Shown here: positions 34,823-45,981 of the stretch, piece by piece
How positions within the stretch are numbered: the stretch's first letter is position 1
Layout of the letters: each line of letters begins with the position of its first letter
Assembly: GCA_001179505.1 (NCBI GenBank)
Contig: CDMY01000264.1
Span: forward strand, 64,839 to 128,838
Source: Vitrella brassicaformis
Taxonomy: Eukaryota > Sar > Vitrellaceae
DNA length: 64,000 nucleotides
Reading direction: 5' to 3'
Made by a program: the position numbers and the translations under genes
Notes under the pieces: generated by a model
What the model was told of the DNA's origin: nothing
The model's input: the letters and a program-made list of their open reading frames with translations, nothing else
Database searches by the model: none

Positions 34823-37645
34823 ATCACACGCGTCGATTGATACCACACGTGTGTTCCTACCTTCTCGGCGATGAGCTGTTTGTGTGCTGCTTCATCCTGT
34901 GTGATAGATAGATAGATAGATGGGCTTATGCTTGTGTCCGTGTCGGTGTGAGCATGCTCATCGGTGTGCGCGCATATATACTTGTTTGAGTTGTTTTCTG
35001 GCCTTGTCCAGCTCCGTCTCATACCGAGACAGCTCCTTGCTGCTCACAAGAGGCAGGCAGACAGACAGACTGACACGTACAGACACACGAGACACATACG
35101 GTCGTAGGCACCTGTGTGCTTCCTTGGCCTTGGCCATTTCCTCGTAGGCAGAGGCCAGCTGGTGCTCCAAATCCTTGATGCTGCACGCCATCCATCCATC
35201 CATCCATCCATCGTGCACATAATCGTCTGTGTGGATGCCTGCATACCGTTGTAAGAAGATGGAGACCTCGACCTCGCCGCCCTCCTTGCCCCGCTGCTGG
35301 TAGATGGGCTTCTGCTCTATCATGCTGCCGTCCCACCCTGAGGCAGCCTGCTGTGTCGGCTCCTTCTTCTCGAAGTTCCCTGTCTGCGCCTGCAGACATT
35401 CGCATGTGGATGGATGGATGTGTGGGCGCGTGTGTGAGTGTGACCTTGGCGAACGAGACGACGCTCGATGGGCTCAGTGACGGGCGATCTGGGGTGTCGG
35501 ACACACTTGAATCCTTCACACACACACGTATGCGGCAACGAGCAATGGCGCTGTGCGCTGGCAGCAGCACAGGTACCCACCTTCGGTCTTGAAACGGCAA
35601 CAGGCGGCTGCAGGAAACCTGCACGCAAATTATTTCATTTCACCCGTGCAACCATTTTGAGTGAAGAGATGAATCTGTCCCGAGTGCCACTCTGTTACTG
35701 CCGTCAGATGGCGAGGTTTCCTCAATCACCGGAGGCAGCCTCTTGTTGGCCTCTTGCTGCTGCTGCGCCCTGGGCGAGTCGAGGCCGAATGAGGGAGAGT
35801 GGCCATAACCTCCCTGTGTGTGAATGTATTGCAGACACAGAGACAGACACGCATGGATCTATGGATCTATGGATGGATCGATGGATGGATGTGTGTGTTT
35901 GGTCAAGGGGAAAGGGCACCTTGAACGAGAAAGAAGGTGAAACCGGGCTGCCCCCACTGACACACACAGACAGACAGACAGACGGAGGAAAGGGAGAGGG
36001 AGAGGGAGAGAGTGTGTCCATCCACACACGTGTCTGTGTGAGCGTGTGTGTGTGTGTGTGCTTGCCCGCTGCCGCTGATGTTCAGGTTGACCTCTGACCC
36101 TACAGCACAAGGGATGCATTGATTGCATCGGTGTGTGTGGGTGCGGTTCCTGCCTACCACTGGCGCCCAGGTCGACGTTGCTCATGCCGCTCAGCAGCGA
36201 CATCGAGTCGTCATGGTCAGTGGCGCCCAGGTGCACACAGCCGATCGTGAAGTGAAGCTGCATTCCATGAGCACATCGACACACCACAAACCACACACCA
36301 CACACCACACACACGGACGATTTGTGTGTCTGGACGGACATACAGCCGGCTGTGTGTGCGTACATACCTGTGCGTCTTTGTCTCTACACTTGGCCAGTGG
36401 AACGGACACCTCCTTCACTGCACACATACACACACATGGATGGATGGACGGATGACCATATGTCACACACATACACAAACGTGCCTGTTGGCTGTGCGAG
36501 AGCGACGGTGCTGCTGGCTGGGAAAGGGTTGCTCGCATTGGGAGCTGACACATGAACACGCACACGCGCACACACACACACACACACACACAGAAAGACG
36601 TAGACGGATGGAATGCGCACACGCACGTACATGCGGCATCATTGGCCGTCTCCCCGCCCCCCTCCTCGTGTTGCTCGTGCTTCTCTGCGGGCGGCTGGAT
36701 CACACCTACACACACACACGCACACATGCACACACATGCCGCCCATGGGTGTGGAATATACGCGTGTGTGCGCACATACGTGGTGGCGGCACCGGTGCGT
36801 ATTCGCTGAGGTCGAAACGGTACTCTCCCAGCACTGCTGTCCGACCTGCACACACACACATGAGAAGGATGGCAGGCACTGCTTGACGAGACGAGACGAG
36901 ACGAGCACATGAACGGATGCACACATGGAGCCATACCTCTGTCCTTTTTGCTGGTGGAGATGACTTGTATGACGGCCTCCTTGGGCATGTACTTGTCCTG
37001 CTTGTCCTGGTGCTGGTGCTTGTCCTGGGGCTGCTTCCCGCCACCCTGTGTATACGTATACACATGACACACACCACACACACATCGCGTGGATGTCGGT
37101 GAATGTGTGGACGGAATGTCCACAGAACCGACAGACCTTCTCGCCACCCCTGAACAGCGTCGCCACCAACACGAGCCGCTCCTGTGGGGTGTGGAGGAAA
37201 CCAAAAAATAACACAACACAACACACACAATATGCCGAAGACGCACGTGTCTGTCTGCATGTGTTTCATGTGTTGAGTGTGACGTGCCTGCATGCTGCAC
37301 GTGCCCGTCTCCTTGCTGAGCGTCGCCTTCTGCCTCGTGGCAGACCGCTTCGGGCCTACATCAACGACAAATGCACCAATCCGATGCACCCTATTGAATC
37401 AGTCATACCTCTGATCCACTCGACGCGTATGTCCTTGTCCTCATCGGTCTTGAGCTCAACGCGATGCAGCGCCAACTCAAACCTATCATCACACAACACA
37501 AGTAATACACACACAATGCTCTTCGCGTGTGCAGATTGACTGACACACATCACAAATGCTTGTGCGTCTGTCTATGTGTGCCCACTTGCCTGTATTTCTC
37601 CCCCTCTTTGCCAATGTGGCGGGCCGCACGGAGAATGCGCGACAT
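32718..37645 (-). CDS. NT-C2 domain plus long coiled-coil protein
   Basis: Predicted membrane- or cytoskeleton-associated scaffold. The ATG at 37645 begins [20 protein letters not shown], then [20 protein letters not shown] and later [13 protein letters not shown] and [12 protein letters not shown]. That is the beta-strand pattern of the N-terminal C2 (NT-C2, EEIG1/EHBP1 type) domain. A low-complexity linker follows. About 15 short exons between 35.4 and 32.7 kb then encode almost pure heptad coiled coil, e.g. [39 protein letters not shown] and [20 protein letters not shown]. The last exon reads [14 protein letters not shown], then [11 protein letters not shown] and TAA (32718-32720). The first intron has a GC donor (ACAG|GCAAGTGG at 37589). 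Nearly every intron holds CA/TG or ATCC repeats. NT-C2 plus coiled coil resembles plant plastid-movement proteins and EHBP1. The exact function is unknown. Confidence 0.75.
34378..34405. repeat. (CA)n microsatellite
   Basis: A dinucleotide run of about 13 units inside an intron of the coiled-coil gene; on the sense strand it is TG. Confidence 0.9.
34903..34921. repeat. (GATA)n microsatellite
   Basis: Four to five GATA units in an intron of the coiled-coil gene. Confidence 0.85.
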
Positions 37646-37992
37646 TGTGGTCGCTGAATGCACAGGAACGGGAGCCCCGTGCGTAGATATACACTCACAG
37701 ACGCGCAGGCCAGCTCACGCTTCAGGGGGGAGAAGGGAGAGCTGAGCTCGCAGTGAAGAAGCCGATTTTGTTTCACAGAGGGCCTTAAATCAACAGACCA
37801 CTCCTGGCTTCTCCATTGCGGGGAGGACCGGGCAATGGAGAAGCGTCACAACACAAACGGTCCAAAACTCATATCGTAACACCACAACTTCACGATGTGT
37901 ATACGCTGGTCTGCGTACTCGCGCACGCACATGCACACGCTCACAAACGTTCAGACACGCGAGTGCAGCCATGGATTGATGGATGGATTGGA
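37646..37992. promoter_or_regulatory. Promoter of the coiled-coil gene and 3' end of the cyclase gene
   Basis: A 347-bp spacer between two minus-strand genes. GAGCTCGCAG at 37744-37753 matches the core of the AAGCTCGCA motif found in the divergent promoters, about 100 bp upstream of the start codon. Confidence 0.45.
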
Positions 37993-40900
37993 TCAGGTAG
38001 ACGGGCTGTGCTTGGTGTGCTGTGCATATTTGCCGAGCGCCCAGATGGGAAACACATTCCGATACGCCTGCAGTAAAGCACTCATGCACATGGATCCCTC
38101 TGCGTCTCTGTGTGTGTGTGTGTGTGGCCTACAGTGTATGTGATGCCGACAGAGCGGTTGAAGACACCCACAATGTTCTCCTGAGAACACACAGACAGAC
38201 ACACGCATACACAGAGGAATGCAATGCATGTGTCTGCCCCCATGCACACACACGTGTCTGTGCTGTGGGTGGGTGTGAGAGCGTACCTGTGGCCAGTCGC
38301 CGTCACTGGTCTGTCGCGACATGATGTACTGGGCGGCGAGGTTGAGGGCCTCCTGCACACCATGCCATGCACACACACGGGTGTGGGTGGATGGATGGAT
38401 GGATGGATGCCTCATTACCTTGTCTGGACACTCTGCCTCGAGCAAAGCCAGCAGCGCCCAGGACGATTGGATCACCTGCATTCATGGACACATCGCATGT
38501 GCTCTGTCTGTCTGTCTGTCTGTCTGTCTGTGCAAGTCGATGCGCTACGTTGCTCTGACGGCTGGCCGATTCGCGAACAGGGCCCTGCATACACCCACAC
38601 CCACAGAACGACTTTGTCTGTGTGTGTGTGTGTGTGTGTGTGCGGACTGACCTGGTCGTATTTCCATGTGGTGCAGCTCTCGAACGACTCATACCAGCCG
38701 CCATCGGCCCTCTGTTTGCTGAGTATCATGTGTACGCATTTCTGGATGGCCGTGTGGGAGGGGGCCACACCACACGCCTGCACAGCAGACAGACAGACAC
38801 CCACCGTGCCCATCACATGCATCCCTCTGTGTGTGTGTCTGGGCGTGGCGTACCCTCAGCCCCTCTATGGCGAACCATGACGCATAGGTGAAGCACACAC
38901 CCCAAGAGCCATACCTACACACACAAGCAGATGGGGGCCTTTGCATGATCGAGATCTCTCTCTGTGGTTGTGAGTGTGTGTGTGCGTGTGTGTGTACCAG
39001 CTGCCGTCTTCCATCTGCTGCGCCAAGATGAAGTCACGCCCTCGCCTGTGTGTTCCATCCATCCATCCATCCATCCATGTGTGTGTCATGATGTGGTTCT
39101 GCTCACCTGATGGCCCTCTCTATGTCGCTGCCTCGGTACTCCGGACGCACACGGGAAAACGCGCCAAGGGCTGCCATCCGTGCAGTGCACACACACAGGG
39201 AGGCAATGTGTGAGAGTGAGTGTGTGTGGCTGTGTATGGCACACGCCCACCAGTGACACATGCGCTGGTGCATTCTGTGTAGGAGTAGTCGATCATGATG
39301 TCGCCAAACGACTCGCACGGGTTCAGCAACTCATACAAAGGGGAACTGACACAATCCATGTGGGTATCACAGTGCGTAGAAAGAGAAAGCACTCACCCGC
39401 GCGTCGGCTCGTATGTGGCCCAGCCGCCGTCACGGTTTTGCAGCGAAAGGATGTAGTCGATGCCTACACACACATGACACGCATCTGTCAGGTAAAACAA
39501 ACGTGCGCGTGCCTCTGCGTATGCGTGTGTGTGCGTGTGGGTACCGACCGTCGCACATGCGTTCATACGGGAGGCTGCCGTCCTTGAGCGCGTCAACTTG
39601 CGCCAAAGCAATGGAACACTGCACGCACACACACACACACACGTGTGGGCCGCCCTTGGTACTCCCTGCGCCCACACTCACGTACCTTGATCCCCTCTGC
39701 CGTGCAGTCACTCACAGGCCAGTTCTGCTCACGATGCACACACAATATTCACATCGTGGATTTACACAGAGAGAGATGTGTGTCCCACTCACCTGGTCGC
39801 CCACAGTGAAGGGCCAGCCGCCCTTGCAATTGTGGCGGAAATACTTGGTGGTCGGCACATCATGACACACCTGGGAGTTGTTGACGAACGCCTGTATCTT
39901 GCGCAGCATGGGCGTGTAATCGCTGTGTATGGGCGTGGACAAAGCCGCCTGTCACACACAATCACGGATTCATCCACACGTTTGCGTGCGTGTGAGCAAA
40001 CACACGTACTTGGCACGCGAAGGCAGTGTCCCACAGCTGAGAGCCGCACTGCACACACACAAGAAACAACACACACATCCATCCATCCATCCATCCATCT
40101 GTGTGTGTGTCACACACACGACGAACCTCGCCTTGCATCTTGATGCCGTCCTCTGCCAGCCACAGGTAATCCGCCAGCCGAGGTATGTGCTTCCAGTACT
40201 CATCGCTCTTGGGGTTCTCGGCAAAGCAGCACAGCATGTTCAATGTCTAAATGATACGGAAACAATTGCAGACCATGTGTGTGCGTGAGTGTTTAGGTGT
40301 GTGTTTACTTTGTTGACAGGTCCGATGCAGATGTAGTAGCTGAAGGCGTCTTCGTGGTGGACATACTCCATGGCGAATCGCATGCACGCACTCCTGTCAC
40401 ACACACAAGGACACACAGATGGATGGATGGACGGACGGATGGATGGATGGACAGAAGCGCGTGCACTTCGTTGTTTTCTGACCGACCGGAATTTGCGCAG
40501 CGCACCGACATGAGGAACGACCCTGTACACGTACACACTTGTGCAGATCCATGTGGCCGACACGGAGTGCTCTGTGTGCGTGTGTGCGCGTGTGAGTACC
40601 TCTCGTATACGGAGAGAAGTGAGATGAGAACCTTCATGGGCACTGAGCAACACACAGACGTGCTGATATATACGGGCTACACACACACGTATAGCTACCC
40701 ACCGGCCACTTCCACATAGCAGTCGATGTCGGCCGACGGCGTCTGAAATGCACTCAATCAACGTGCCATGATCATGCAGATACCCATGTGAATAATGAGT
40801 CATAATACGCTTGCCTGTCTGGCTTTCGCCCAGTCGACTCGCTCATAGGGGCACGTGTAGAGCTCGGTCCGCAGTGACAGCACCTACACACACGTGCGCC

Positions 40901-42912
40901 CGCGCACACACCGACGTCACACGGGTGAGTCACTTACATACATTATTCGCACCAGTGTGTCATTTGCGGCGTCTTTGCTGTATCTCTTGCCGTAGAGGTA
41001 GCTCATGGGCAGCTTCACCAGACGGGCATGCACCCACACGTTGCCAGGGTGAAAGGGGAACCACCTCGGCAGGCCCCACAGCTGTTTGCATGAACGCATC
41101 ACACACAAGTGTGCAGACACAAGTGGTGGGCCTGGGCTTGTGTACGTGCGTGTATGATGCTGACCTCTGGCGGGATGGGCATCAGCCCGTCCCACTCGTA
41201 CACACCCAACACACACAGCCAGAACCGACACCTGTGTACGCATACACATGTACATATACATAATATACGTACGTGTGGATGCGTGTGTATGTATGCCTCA
41301 CTAGCAAACACCCGTACCAGAGTGGCGACCTGACGGCGCCCCCATGCGCGTGAATGAACGCCTGTTTCGCCGGGCACACACACACACACACACATCCATA
41401 TATATACACGTATGTATGTATGTATGAATGAATGATATACATACAGCATCTGTCAGTGATGTGTACAAGTATAGCATGTGTCAGTGATCGATCGATCGCA
41501 CCCACCCGTGCGAGTCTGCAGCTCTTGTGCTCTTTGTCAGTGCCGAGCAGCCGCAGCGACACGTAAGACAGCACAGTGCCGAACATCGTCGACGCACCTG
41601 CACGCACACAAATGCACACAGACATATTGCAGCAACGCGCATACAGACAGAGAGTGCGTCCTTTTGCGTGTGCGTGTGTGTGTGTGTGCACACTTACCTT
41701 CGATGTGTGTGCCCCAGCCGCCATCAATCTGCTGGTGGTTGCGCAGGTACACACACAGCCCTGAAGACAATACAGACGGACAGACAGGTACTTATTTGCT
41801 GTGTGTGAAACGCGCGAAGACCCCCGTACCTCGCTTGACGTGCTCGCCGAGGTCATGGCCTACATGCAGTGCACACGTAAGTCACCTGTGTGTCGTTTCT
41901 GAGTGTGTGCGTGCCCGCCCACCAGTGATGTAGCAAGCGATGACCAGACCGGGAATGAGGAAATGCGGACCTCTGTCGGCACACACACTTGATGAATGTA
42001 CACGTACACCTGCACACGTACCCATAGTCGCCTGCGAAGTGCCCGTCGTCGCACTGCAGCCTCTCGTAGAAGGACAGCCCCTTGCGCAGACACGAGACCG
42101 CTGTTGCATGGACACGTCGACACATGCACACATTTGGGAGTGTGTCGCATGTGTTTGTGTGGGTACTTGCGCCCTCCTCTCTCTCTTCCGGCTGATCCTT
42201 GGCTTTGCTGCGGGCTAGCAGCTGCCTCCTGCACACGGACACACACGTAGTCATCTGGATGAATGTATGTATCGATTGACGTGCACCTCAGCGGTTTATC
42301 AGCGGCGTTTGGATTGATGTGTGGATCGAACGAGTCGTCGGCTGGCGAACTACCTGCACCCACCCACACGCGCAGACAAACAGACAGACAGATGCACGTG
42401 TGCAGTGAGTCAGTGTATCATCAATCTGTGGGTGTTCTTGGGCGTGTGAGTGCGCACCTGTCTTGCTGACGTACCGCCACACCTGACGGCCAACGAGGGA
42501 GCCGGTCAGCTGACCTGTATGTGAGTGGCCCAGCGATGAGTCGATGTGTGTATGTGTCTGCGTGTGTGAGTACCCTTCTCGTCTTTCTGCACTGATTCAT
42601 CGCTTGATGTGAACACCCTATGCATATACATTTGCACACACATTTATACTATGCACACACGAAGGGACGGACACTAAGCTCAGCGCACCATCCTTGTGTG
42701 GCCTCGCCGGTTTCTCTCCTCAGCTCCTCGTCACGCACAGCGGAAAAACACGGATACCTGACGCACACACACACACAGAGAGAGTCGCACACACAGAGTG
42801 TGAGCCAGATCTGCAGGCGAGATGTGTCCCCGAACAGATGCGCATCTATGTCCACCTGGCCTTGGGGCGCCGCCTCTTGGTGCATTGCTTCACCAGCCAG
42901 GCGAATACGCAT
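37993..42912 (-). CDS. Oxidosqualene cyclase (sterol synthase, lanosterol/cycloartenol type)
   Basis: Cyclises 2,3-oxidosqualene to the first sterol. The whole enzyme can be followed exon by exon. An ATG at 42912 ([20 protein letters not shown]) is the likely start. Then come [37 protein letters not shown], a QW repeat [62 protein letters not shown], the catalytic SDCTAEG (about 39690-39715), [74 protein letters not shown] and [13 protein letters not shown], stop at 37993. Product-determining positions (Arabidopsis CAS1 numbering) read Glu at 410, Gln at 477 (GDQNWPVSD) and Val at 481. Val481 points toward a lanosterol-type outcome; the other two are unusual. It is divergent from the oxygenase gene. 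Confidence 0.9.
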
Positions 42913-43120
42913 TGGAAAGGCGACACTATAAGCGACAACACGTCCATCTAGGCCTCCTTTCACCGCCTGCGAGCTTAGCTTCGACCCGGCTCACAAAGGC
43001 AGAACGAACTGATTCATCGCACCACTCTGTACTCGCCGTCACTGATCAACTCACAGCCAGCGGTCATCCTCAAGCAAAGATCATCCCTTCCCGTCCTTTC
43101 GGTGACGACCAATAGTGGCC
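42913..43120. promoter_or_regulatory. Shared divergent promoter of the oxidosqualene cyclase and 2OG-oxygenase genes
   Basis: 208 bp between start codons. It contains TGCGAGCTT (42968-42976), which is AAGCTCGCA read on the minus strand. The 13-mer GCTAAGCTCGCAG here also occurs in the gene B/Mpv17 promoter (59323-59335). Confidence 0.6.
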
Positions 43121-44590
43121 ATGGTGGCAGGGGCGCTGCTGCTGATGCTGGTGCTGCTTCCATTCATCTTGCCGTCGGCATCTGGCTTCGTCCTTCCCAG
43201 CCCGAGCCAACGACTGAGAGCACCGGCTGCCCAGAAGGTCACGCGACTGAGTCAGGAGCAACAACGGGAGGCTTACGATTGGGCTCTGACGCACATCGAG
43301 GACATCGTATCGCTTCCCTTCTTCATCGAGGGCACCATTGACAGTGCTGTGCCGGTCATCAGAGGCAAGACGGGAGACTGGGCACTCGACTTATCGGAGA
43401 ATCCAGAGGAGGATCTGAAAGCTGCGTATGCGTCCGCCACTCAGTCGCCGGTCGGTTTGCTTGGCGAGGAGCCAGCTGACAGGGTGGATTTTGAGCATCG
43501 AAAGTCGAGGGAATTCGCAGCCAGCGATCTGCAAATAGAGGGAACGATGGCGGGTTGCACTTATCTGCAATACTATACACCGTGGAAGTACCAGAAAGAT
43601 CAATGTCAGTACAGCACCAATGACACATGGACTGCAGTCATCGAGGAAATATGTCAAGAAGCCGCCGACAGGAATTCGCCGGGCAGCGAAGTCAAAGCAG
43701 AACTGTACAAGGTAAAGGATTTCGTTGATGCAGCCGCAAGTCTTGCTCTCTATGATGATCCACGTCTATGTTGTCATCGCAGATGCTGATTTACGGCGAG
43801 AGGGACCATTTTGCAAAACACATCGATACACAGCGCTCGGCAGACATGTTTGCGACGCTCATCGTCTCTCTCCGACCGAGTACAAAGGAGGAGCTTTCAC
43901 GCTGTGGAAAAATGGAGAAGCTCATGAAACCAGCGATTCTACTTATTGTCTACCCTGGGTAGCCTTCTATTCTGACGTGCCACATAGCGTCGAGACAGTC
44001 ACTTCGGGCTATCGCTGTGTCCTCGTGTACAATCTGAGCCGCCGGCAAGTTGGACAGAGGTGCGGAGAAGCAAGATCACGGAGAAATTTGTGGGGTCACT
44101 AAAACAGTGGTTTCAGGAGACAGAGAGGTATCCTCACATGTGTGCGTTGGGTGCGTGCGTCAGAGGTGTTTTTTGGTTGTGTGTGTTTTCAGGCCTTGGC
44201 GATCGCCCTCGAATATGAGTACACCCCTTCGAGCATTGGCATGGAGTATCTGAAGGGCAGGGACAGATTGCTCTATGACATATTGGCCGAGCACTTCAAC
44301 ATCAGTCTAGAGATAATTCATCAGAATTGGAGAGCTCTGCCAGATGTTGATGGACAATGACGTCATTGTCACACGTTGTGCGGGATGGATATTGTTAATC
44401 CTCCTTATCTCGAGCTGTTCGATGAGAGCAACGACAAAGGGGCGTGGCGCTGGTTCCTCGCCTTGGAGGATGATGAGTTCTCTTCAGGTAAGCATTGGTC
44501 ATTTTCAGCCAGGGATCACCGGTTCTGACTGGTGTATCTTTCGTGTCTCTCTCCTCTTTGTTCCATTCAATGCAGATTACATTGAGAAGT
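43121..44590 (+). pseudogene. 2-oxoglutarate/Fe(II) oxygenase (prolyl 4-hydroxylase-like), frameshifted
   Basis: The ATG at 43121 gives MVAGALLLMLVLLPFILPSA, then SGFVLPSPSQRLR, a signal peptide plus Phe-led transit-like region. The catalytic core follows: GERDHFAKHIDTQRSADMFA (HxD iron ligands), KGGAFTLWKNGEA, WVAFYSDVPHSVE (distal His) and GYRCVLVYNLSRR (2OG-binding Arg). The frame breaks between LIVSLRPS and PTEYKGG (about 43870-43895, one base short of the expected reading). It breaks again after NLSRR, where WTEVRRSKITEKFVGSLKQW continues in another frame (about 44053-44125). It breaks once more after ALPDVDG, continuing as NPPYLELFDESNDKGAWRWF (about 44400). The last exon-like piece is ADYIEK with a stop at about 44592. 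All metal ligands are present. Either a recent pseudogene or several sequence errors; I favour a pseudogene. Confidence 0.65.
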
Positions 44591-45337
44591 AAGCGACAGA
44601 AATGGGCGCTCATTGCTCTCCGTGAGTGACGACTTGAAAACGCTTTGGTCTATACAGGTTCGGCAAAAGGAAGTCGCTCGTTGGATTGAATATCGGTCGT
44701 CGGACGGGCGGATTCGAGCCGGACGAGGAACAGGGCCGATCTTTGCAGAAAAGCCACAGACCATCAAGACAGAGATGGTGCGATTGGGCAACCAGATGGG
44801 GCCAAGTAAGTAAGACACTCGAATGGATGGACTCATCGACAGCTCATGTCACTCACGCCCTTGAATGTGCGTGTGCGGTGTGCAGGCCATTTTCAGTATC
44901 TGAGCGTCGCCTTGGTCATCCACGGCCCCAAATAAGAGAGTCAGATAGACCGACAGAGCGCGTACCTGCTTGAACTGGCTTCTGGTGTCAGGCCGCTTGA
45001 TGCTTCTGCTCTGCATAGTTAATTGTGATCACAATGACAATGTGGTAGTCGTTTTGGTTGTGATAAGGTGTGTGTTTTGTGGCAAATTTGTGGTGTGACG
45101 ATGGAACGGGCCGAACGGCCGGACATACATGGACCTGAGGCATGCAATCGGTTGATCAAATGCCACATCTTGTCATGAGTATGACATTTGGCATTTGATC
45201 AACCCAACTGCATCGAATTTTTGACATGAAATAAGCTGTCAGCGAAGTTTTGTACATCACACGCGGGTCGATTCATCTGTCTGTCTGTGTGTATCTCTGT
45301 GTGTGCGTATCTGTCTCAGGTGCAACCGCAGGACACG
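44591..45337. other. Intergenic region with one coding-like fragment and a long hairpin
   Basis: Just downstream of the oxygenase relic a plus-strand stretch (about 44660-44810) reads FGKRKSLVGLNIGRRTGGFE, possibly its displaced C terminus. The remainder is non-coding apart from the hairpin at 45142-45216. Confidence 0.4.
45142..45216. repeat. Long inverted repeat / hairpin
   Basis: GGTTGATCAAATGCCA (45150-45165) is matched perfectly by its reverse complement at 45189-45204. Inside, TGTCAT-GAGT-ATGACA (45171-45186) forms a second stem around a 4-nt loop. The arms extend imperfectly outward (ATGCAATCG against ATGCAGTTGG reversed). It is the only long hairpin I noticed in the window; it could be a miniature inverted-repeat remnant or a structured RNA. 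Confidence 0.8.
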
Positions 45338-45556
45338 ATGGCACCGTTTTTCGTCAAGGCGACCGCCGACAACAAGAAGAACGTGTGGAGATACCCAGAC
45401 CGTGTGGTGTGCTCGAGCGAACATGGCCGCAGGTGGGAGCTGGGGGCGTGGAAGAGCGAGGCAGATGCAGAGAGGGCCGTAGTGAAGGTGGCGCAGTGGC
45501 TGTGCGACAACCCCAGGGGCTATCTGGGATGGGGCCCGAAGTCCACACAGACGTAG
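45338..45556 (+). CDS. Small ORF, possible single-domain protein
   Basis: An intact 72-codon frame from ATG 45338 to TAG 45556. Its composition is clearly protein-like: MAPFFVKATADNKKNVWRYP, then RRWELGAWKSEADAERAVVK and GYLGWGP. The pattern of aromatic strands followed by LGAWKSEADAERAV recalls the strand-helix end of AP2/ERF DNA-binding domains (LGTFDTAEEAARAYD), but this is a weak resemblance. A CTGTCTCAG acceptor lies 18 bases upstream, so it may instead be the last exon of a longer transcript. Function unknown. Confidence 0.4.
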   Translation: MAPFFVKATADNKKNVWRYPDRVVCSSEHGRRWELGAWKSEADAERAVVKVAQWLCDNPRGYLGWGPKSTQT

Positions 45557-45981
45557 CGAGCTGACTGAGACAGACAGAGAGGCCTTTAGTGTGTAGCTTC
45601 CTCTTGTGTCTTCCTGTGGGACAGACAGCCCCAGGCCGGCTGCAAGTGGGTGTTCCGGTGAGAGAGAGGAGACAAGAGATTAGTCCATGCCGGCGGCTGG
45701 ATGGATGAGGGAGGATAGGATGCCACACACATGGATGGATGGATGGATGGACGGATAGATGGACGGTGTGTGATATGGCGTTCGCTGACAGTCACCACTC
45801 CATAAATGTGCATACGACGGACGCATACATACATACATACATACACGCAGTTAGAGAGAGCAGTCTGCCAAATGCCCTACTTGCGGGTCTGGCGCTTCTA
45901 CAGGTATACACATGGACACGGGCTACTGCTTGTAGTTCATTCAGGCCGCTACTCAGATTTCGCCCACAGCACTACCGATGG
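45557..45981. other. Intergenic spacer with tetranucleotide repeats
   Basis: Contains (TGGA)n at about 45731-45765 and (CATA)n at about 45825-45845. No gene seen. Confidence 0.5.
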
